In this document: positions 59,552 to 64,000 of the stretch, in pieces | Position numbering within the stretch: the stretch's first letter is position 1 | Layout: every line of letters starts with the position of its first letter | NCBI GenBank assembly: GCA_027622975.1 | Contig: JAQBVN010000001.1 | Location: forward strand, 99,955 to 163,954 | DNA length: 64,000 nucleotides | Direction of reading: 5' to 3' | Source of the DNA: Bacteroidota bacterium | GTDB taxonomy: Bacteria; Bacteroidota; Bacteroidia; Flavobacteriales_D; Sanyastnellaceae | Position numbers and translations under genes: made by a program | The notes under the pieces: model-generated | What the model was told of the DNA's origin: nothing | Seen by the model: the letters and a program-made list of their open reading frames with translations, nothing else | Databases searched by the model: none

Positions 59552-61231
59552 ATGATTTGGATCAAGTGGTTGTTGAGCATATTGGGGGGACTGGCGGTCT
59601 TCCTGTTTGGCATGCGCACCTTGAGCGATGCCATACGTCGTGTGTCCGCAACGTCGTTCCGGGAATTTTTAAGTAGCATCACCAAGAGCACTTGGGTGGG
59701 CACCTTGACGGGGCTCTTTGTCACGAGCTTGCTTCAATCGTCGTCTGCTGTGACCGTGACTTTGGTCAGTCTGGTGAATGCTGGATTGCTCACGGTTCGA
59801 GAATCTGTCGGGGTCTTGTTGGGGGCCAACATCGGGACGACCATCACTGCGTGGCTGATTGTGTTGTCGCTTGGAGGATTTTCGCTCAGCGACATGGCCC
59901 TTCCCATTGCCGGTCTGGCCGTCCCTTTGTTGTTGATGGAGCGGAGGGTGTCAAGGCAGGTGGCCAACATGATGATCGGGTTTGCCCTTCTTTTCATTGG
60001 ATTGAATCTGCTCAAAGGACAAATGGAAGTGCTGGGTGCCCGCGAGCTGTTCACGTCTATTTTTCCCGAAGGCAGAGGAGGACTCAAGAACAACTTGGTG
60101 TTTCTTCTTCTCGGCGCCTCCCTGACAGCATTGATTCAATCCTCCAGTGCAGCCACCGCCCTGACTTTGGCAGCCATGGTGTCGGGCTTGATTGGTTTGG
60201 AAAGCGCCTTGGCCATGGTTCTGGGCGAGAACATTGGGACGACCCTGACGGCCAATCTCGCCGCAGTTGTGGGAAATCGCGCTTCGAAGCGCGTGGCTCG
60301 AATTCATTTCCTGATCAATTCCTTGGGTTCGTTGTGGATGATTGGTCTCGTTCCGTTCATGGCTGAGATGCTCAGCACGCTTTTTTCGGGGGTCGAATCC
60401 TTGGAGGTGCGAAATGGTTATGTGTTGGCGATGTTCCACACCACCTTCAACGTGATCAACGCACTGATGCTTGGATTGGGGATAGACACCTTGATCAATT
60501 TTTCCAAAAAATTGGTTTGGGTTGAAGACAATGACATGGAGCAAGACACCGGTCCATCTGCCATTCCGGGCCGGATTGTCGATGCGGAATTCAGCCTTGA
60601 AGAGATTCGAAGCGACATGCGCAGAAGTGGCGGGATTTTGAAGCGGATGGTCAATGCATTGGAAGAACTCATGGGAGTGTTGGACCCCACAGAGCGCGAA
60701 GACATTCTCAATCATTTGGCCAAGTGGGAGGAGCGAACAGATCGGTTGGAGCAGACCATCGCTGCCAAATTGTCGGCAGTGACTCAATTGGAACTCAGCC
60801 CAGCCTTGGGAGCACGTGTGGCGGCTCTTTCGTCGATCAATCCTGATTTGGAACGCGTGGGAGATATGCTCTTGAACATGGGGTGGCAACTTGACACCAA
60901 GGAGCGCAATGGCGTGTATTTCTTGCCGCGACAGAGAGGAAATGTGATTCAGATGTTTGGACTGTTGAGAGAGGCCATCCAAGTCATGGACAACCAGCTC
61001 AAGGCAGATCATGTGGATTTGGATGCGGTGGCAGAGGTGGAAGGGAAAATCAATTCCTTGCGAAACCAACTGCGCGAAAGGCACTTGAAGGATGTGGAAC
61101 GGGGCAAGTATCCGGCTTCCAGTGGTGTTCTCTACTCGGAATTGATCACCTCGTTGGAAGAGTGTGGGGACCGCATTGCACATGTGAGTGCCCAACTCGC
61201 AGAAGGTGCCCGAGTTGCCAAGAGACCTTGA
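59552..61231 (+). CDS. Na/Pi cotransporter family protein with PhoU-like tail
   Basis: A 559-residue NptA-type protein. Two inverted Na/Pi repeats each with the QSSS signature (TSLLQSSSAVTVTLVSLVNAG and TALIQSSSAATALTLAAMVSG, cited by position near residues 62 and 192) plus GANIGTT and GENIGTT. A C-terminal PhoU-like helical region follows (about 350-555; DLERVGDMLLNMGWQL). It imports phosphate with sodium or regulates phosphate. Upstream lies the surface-protein terminator. Confidence 0.9.
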   Translation: MIWIKWLLSILGGLAVFLFGMRTLSDAIRRVSATSFREFLSSITKSTWVGTLTGLFVTSLLQSSSAVTVTLVSLVNAGLLTVRESVGVLLGANIGTTITAWLIVLSLGGFSLSDMALPIAGLAVPLLLMERRVSRQVANMMIGFALLFIGLNLLKGQMEVLGARELFTSIFPEGRGGLKNNLVFLLLGASLTALIQSSSAATALTLAAMVSGLIGLESALAMVLGENIGTTLTANLAAVVGNRASKRVARIHFLINSLGSLWMIGLVPFMAEMLSTLFSGVESLEVRNGYVLAMFHTTFNVINALMLGLGIDTLINFSKKLVWVEDNDMEQDTGPSAIPGRIVDAEFSLEEIRSDMRRSGGILKRMVNALEELMGVLDPTEREDILNHLAKWEERTDRLEQTIAAKLSAVTQLELSPALGARVAALSSINPDLERVGDMLLNMGWQLDTKERNGVYFLPRQRGNVIQMFGLLREAIQVMDNQLKADHVDLDAVAEVEGKINSLRNQLRERHLKDVERGKYPASSGVLYSELITSLEECGDRIAHVSAQLAEGARVAKRP

Positions 61232-61279
61232 GTCGCTGCGACTGCGAGTGCCAAACCGATAGGTGTCGGTAGGGTGGGA

Positions 61280-61789
61280 CTATGGCGTGGCCAGTCCCGG
61301 CGTCCACACTTGGTTGGATGAATTCAAATCGCGGTCCCATAGCACCCAACCAAAGCGCACAGAGTCGGCGTTTGATCCTGCCAAATACCAAGTGTTCAAG
61401 GCCAACGTGATCTCGCCATCCAGAGCGGGACTTGACCCAGTGGGTTGGGCTTGCGGAACGCGGTACGAGTAAGGCACAAGCAGGGTTGGTGTGACCCAAC
61501 CTTCGGATGTCCACTCTTGGTAAGTGCCCACCAGATTGAAATGATGTTCACAGGAAGAACAAAATGGGGGAAGGGTGTCGGATTGGGACAATCCGACGTT
61601 GCCATCTCCATCCGTGAATGCCAATACCAAGGTTGCGTCTCCGGCGGGCGCCACGTCAAAAGAAACGAAGGCAATCGTCGGTTCATCAGGGAACACTGGA
61701 TGGGGCAAGCATCCTGCCATGGTGAGAATCCCTGCGGCCAGGGCCCACATGCTGAGAAATCCAACCCTTGAAATGCCCGGGGCCAACAT
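61280..61789 (-). CDS. conserved Bacteroidota lipoprotein
   Basis: A 169-residue lipoprotein (FLSMWALAAGILTMAGC; Cys near residue 27). Mature part has PDEPTIAFVSFDV, LVLAFTDGDGNVGLSQSD and RFGWVLWDRDLNSSNQVWTP, a pattern shared by an unnamed lipoprotein family in Bacteroidota. The TDGDGNVGL segment is Ca-binding-like. A perfect -7 box lies four bases before its ATG. Function unknown. Confidence 0.78.
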   Translation of the reverse strand: MLAPGISRVGFLSMWALAAGILTMAGCLPHPVFPDEPTIAFVSFDVAPAGDATLVLAFTDGDGNVGLSQSDTLPPFCSSCEHHFNLVGTYQEWTSEGWVTPTLLVPYSYRVPQAQPTGSSPALDGEITLALNTWYLAGSNADSVRFGWVLWDRDLNSSNQVWTPGLATP

Positions 61790-61793
61790 GAAT

Positions 61794-61801
61794 CAAAACT
61801 A
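61794..61801 (-). promoter_or_regulatory. candidate -7 box of the lipoprotein gene (TAGTTTTG)
   Basis: Exact TAnnTTTG match on the minus strand, last G five bases from the ATG at 61789, so the mRNA should start at the start codon. It also overlaps the possible upstream start region of the divergent LuxE-like gene. Confidence 0.55.
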
Positions 61802-61838
61802 CGGAGAAGGAGGATGTCTTCCGAACTTGCAGCACGAG

Positions 61839-62912
61839 ATGAGTGCGGACATGATTTTTGGCTTGGATGCATCCTTGAAAGAGGTTCGAACGCACCTGAG
61901 AAGATGGTTCAACCAGGTGCCGTCGAATCAGGAATTGTTTGAACCATATGCCCTCTCGTTGTTCCGTTGGCAAGTGCACCACAATTCAGTGTACCATCGA
62001 TTTGTGACTGGGATGGGTGTCGTGCCGGAGTCTGTCGACCATGTCCGTGACATTCCTTGCATGCCTGTGGAGATGTTCAAACGGCATGCGGTCCAAAGTG
62101 GAACTTGGACTCCGGTTCATGCTTTTCGGAGTTCAGGCACCAGCCATGAGTCCATGAGAGCCACGCATTGGCTCGATGCCGATGCCATGTCTTGGTACCG
62201 TGATGTTTCCCGCAGGGCCTGGCAATTGCAATGGGGCCTCGGTGTTGAGGGGTGGGATTGGTTGGCATTGCTTCCTGGTTATACGGGAAGAGATGATGCG
62301 TCGCTGTTGACAATGGTGCAGGACTTTATGGGCCCCGACATCGCCGAGGACAGAATGCTCATGGATCGTCATCCTCTGTGGAACGACATGCTTCTGGGGT
62401 ATCAACCGGCTGATGGCCGGAGGCTCGTCATGGTGGGTGTCACCTGGGCCATTCTCGATTGGCTCGAGGGGCCTCATGCTCCGAGTCGTGAATTGGTGAA
62501 TCACCTTCGACAGATTCATCCCATCCTCCTCGAGACGGGAGGCATGAAGGGAAGGGGTGAAGAACCCATCAGGGATGAAGTTCAAACGAGGTATCGCACG
62601 GCATTGCCCGGGGTGGATTTCGCCTCGGAATACGGCATGACTGAATTGATGTCGCAGGCATATGCGATCGACGGAATTCATCACAACTTTCCCCCTTGGA
62701 TGCGACCCATTGTCAGGGATGCGCGCGATCCGAGGTGTGCCTTGCCCGAGGGGCGCACCGGCCGGCTCGACATCATCGACCTCGCCAATGTGCACAGTTG
62801 TGCGTTCTTGGCCACCTCTGACCTGGCAAAATGGACCTCTCACGGGCTCTTGGTCCAGGGAAGAGTGGACCATTCTGAGGTTCGGGGATGCAGTTTGTTG
62901 GCCAATGGTTGA
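61839..62912 (+). CDS. LuxE-like acyl-protein synthetase family ligase
   Basis: A 357-residue ANL-related enzyme. Conserved blocks: IPCMPVEMFKRHAVQSG, HAFRSSGTSHESMR (phosphate-loop-like), LALLPGYTGRDDASLL, ILLETGGMKGRGEEPIRDEV, DFASEYGMTELMSQAYA, GRLDIIDLANVHSCAFLATSDL. LuxE activates fatty acids as acyl-AMP and passes the acyl group on; in Bacteroidota the function is unknown, though such genes often sit in lipid or polysaccharide contexts. The start at 61839 is preferred; 61788 and 61851 are possible, and the ATG at 61788 shares CATG with the divergent lipoprotein start. Confidence 0.82.
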   Translation: MSADMIFGLDASLKEVRTHLRRWFNQVPSNQELFEPYALSLFRWQVHHNSVYHRFVTGMGVVPESVDHVRDIPCMPVEMFKRHAVQSGTWTPVHAFRSSGTSHESMRATHWLDADAMSWYRDVSRRAWQLQWGLGVEGWDWLALLPGYTGRDDASLLTMVQDFMGPDIAEDRMLMDRHPLWNDMLLGYQPADGRRLVMVGVTWAILDWLEGPHAPSRELVNHLRQIHPILLETGGMKGRGEEPIRDEVQTRYRTALPGVDFASEYGMTELMSQAYAIDGIHHNFPPWMRPIVRDARDPRCALPEGRTGRLDIIDLANVHSCAFLATSDLAKWTSHGLLVQGRVDHSEVRGCSLLANG

Positions 62913-62980
62913 AATCATAACACAGAAGGGTTGGCAGACTGCCAATCGTTGAACATCTTGCGCCCGCAACTTGCAGCACC

Positions 62981-64000
62981 TTGGAATCCACATTCGCCCT
63001 CCTCGGATTTGCGCTCGCCGCCTACTCGGTGGTCGGGAATGACAGCATCCAAACTTTGGGGACGTTCTTGGTGTCCAATGAACGTCGAAAGTGGTGGCAG
63101 CTGTGGTTGTTTGCCGGCACCATCATGGCGGTGGTCGTGACCCTCGGATATCTCGGATATGGTGAGTACCTAGGAGGAAAGGGAGATGATTTAACCTTTG
63201 GCAAGTTCGATGGGATTTTCAAGGACGGTCAAGTGTTTCCGTCCATCAGTGCATGGTATGTACTTCCTCCGCTTGCCCTGCTTTTCATCACGCGTTTGGG
63301 CATTCCGGTGAGCACCACGTTTTTGGTCTTGACCTTTTTTGCTCCCAAGGCTCTTCCTCTAATGCTGATTAAAAGTTTGGGGGGTTACGGGGTTGCGTTC
63401 GCATTTGCCATCCTTTCTTTCTGGTTCTTAAGTCGTGTGACGGAGCGACTGTTCATGAATCGCCCCCTGGAATCGGATGACCATGGCTTGTGGACCAACC
63501 GTCAGTTTTGGACGGCTCTACAGTGGGGGTCAACGGGATTTTTGTGGAGCCAGTGGCTAACCCAAGATTTGGTGAACATCATGGTGTATTTGGGGGATCC
63601 ACGAGAGGTCGGCTTGGGGACATTTGTCTTTGCCTTGGGCACGTTGCTGGCGATGTTGGGCTACATCTTTTATCGCCGAGGTGGTAAAATCCAGGAAATT
63701 GTAAGGGTCAAAACCAACACGCAGGACATCCGTTCAGCCACCTTCATCGACTTTTTCTACGGCCTGGTTCTGCTGTTGTTCAAGTTTGACATGCTGGGCA
63801 TTGGAGCCAAAATCCCCATGAGTACCACATGGGTGTTTCTCGGCATGCTTGCTGGTCGTGAAGTGGCCCTTCGGATGCGGCTCGACGAGGTCAATGTGGA
63901 TGGGCGAAATGTAGCAACCATGGTGTTTTCAGACCTTGGGAAGGCCACCATTGGTCTCGTCGTTTCCGTGCTTCTCGTGGTGTTTCTCTACGTGGTGGAA
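62981..64000 (+). CDS. PiT-like multi-helix membrane protein (partial, runs past right edge)
   Basis: An open frame runs from about 62921 to the window end (340 residues from 62981). It has about eight hydrophobic segments and two similar halves with motifs like those of inorganic phosphate transporters: SVVGNDSIQTLGTFLVSN (compare GAND in PiT), RLGIPVSTTFLVLTFF and GAKIPMSTTWVFLGMLAGREVAL (compare PVSTTH). The family looks like a distant PiT relative. No ATG precedes the conserved part; the TTG at 62981 is the only credible start and is uncertain. It lies downstream of the LuxE-like gene. Confidence 0.7.
   Translation, partial: MESTFALLGFALAAYSVVGNDSIQTLGTFLVSNERRKWWQLWLFAGTIMAVVVTLGYLGYGEYLGGKGDDLTFGKFDGIFKDGQVFPSISAWYVLPPLALLFITRLGIPVSTTFLVLTFFAPKALPLMLIKSLGGYGVAFAFAILSFWFLSRVTERLFMNRPLESDDHGLWTNRQFWTALQWGSTGFLWSQWLTQDLVNIMVYLGDPREVGLGTFVFALGTLLAMLGYIFYRRGGKIQEIVRVKTNTQDIRSATFIDFFYGLVLLLFKFDMLGIGAKIPMSTTWVFLGMLAGREVALRMRLDEVNVDGRNVATMVFSDLGKATIGLVVSVLLVVFLYVVE

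Noticed and set aside
59951-61195. 414-residue minus-strand frame
   Set aside because: Antisense to the Na/Pi cotransporter; no motif.

Overview
The window is a chromosomal segment of a Bacteroidota bacterium, most likely a marine Flavobacteriales-type lineage with moderately high GC. Four things point there. (1) Gliding and type IX secretion genes: gldE, gldD and the PglZ-type response regulator porX. (2) Typical Bacteroidota gene orders: mutY/ssb/gldE/gldD/coaX/outer-membrane protein/TPR/lptC/small membrane protein/CNNM-CorC/ppiD; HU/TPR/29-aa basic protein/RNase G; porX/tsaE/ald. (3) Promoter-like -7 boxes of the form TAnnTTTG instead of TATAAT. (4) A large secreted protein built from GCT-N-P-x-A-x-N-Y-D-P repeats. 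I see no insertion sequence, prophage, integrase, rRNA or CRISPR array; most of the window is core chromosome. No stretch over 300 bases lacks a gene; the longest gaps are 55273-55443 and 39319-39474.

Layout. 1-5.1 kb: partial M20 amidohydrolase, half-size TauE exporter, a TolB-propeller/outer-membrane-barrel protein and a divergent metallo-hydrolase. 5.1-10.7 kb (minus): pheT, acyltransferase and an OmpR/PhoR-type two-component pair. 10.8-13.7 kb (mostly plus): tRNA-Pro(GGG), a conserved hypothetical, a lipoprotein (minus), a cyclophilin lipoprotein and pheS. 13.7-18.9 kb (minus): a TPR membrane protein with a decayed histidine-kinase-like end, an M28 peptidase, cysS and threonine dehydrogenase, facing queA. 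20.3-31.8 kb (minus): the envelope/gliding cluster from ppiD back to mutY. 31.9-34.5 kb (plus): HU, TPR protein, bS22-like peptide, RNase G. 34.6-39.3 kb: HD phosphohydrolase (minus), porX, tsaE, ald. 39.5-46.3 kb (minus): tRNA-Leu(UAG), tig, clpP, clpX, rhodanese lipoprotein, mutS. 46.4-50.8 kb (plus): two tryptophan-rich exported proteins, efp, a SpoIIE-type phosphatase. 50.9-55.3 kb: Wzz-like and O-antigen-ligase-like genes facing a glycosyltransferase and rnhB. 55.4-59.5 kb: a 1342-aa modular surface protein. 59.5-64 kb: Na/Pi cotransporter, lipoprotein, LuxE-like ligase and a partial PiT-like membrane protein.

Functionally the window mixes translation and proteostasis (pheS, pheT, cysS, queA, tsaE, efp, tig, clpP, clpX, ppiD), genome upkeep (mutY, mutS, ssb, HU, rnhB), envelope assembly and gliding (gldE, gldD, porX, lptC, OMPs) and surface polysaccharide or adhesin production. 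The most unusual signal is not a gene: several genes carry a TAnnTT(T/C)G box whose last base lies only 5-8 nt before the start codon, which predicts leaderless or nearly leaderless mRNAs (queA, tdh, ssb, glycosyltransferase, lipoprotein 61789 and others).
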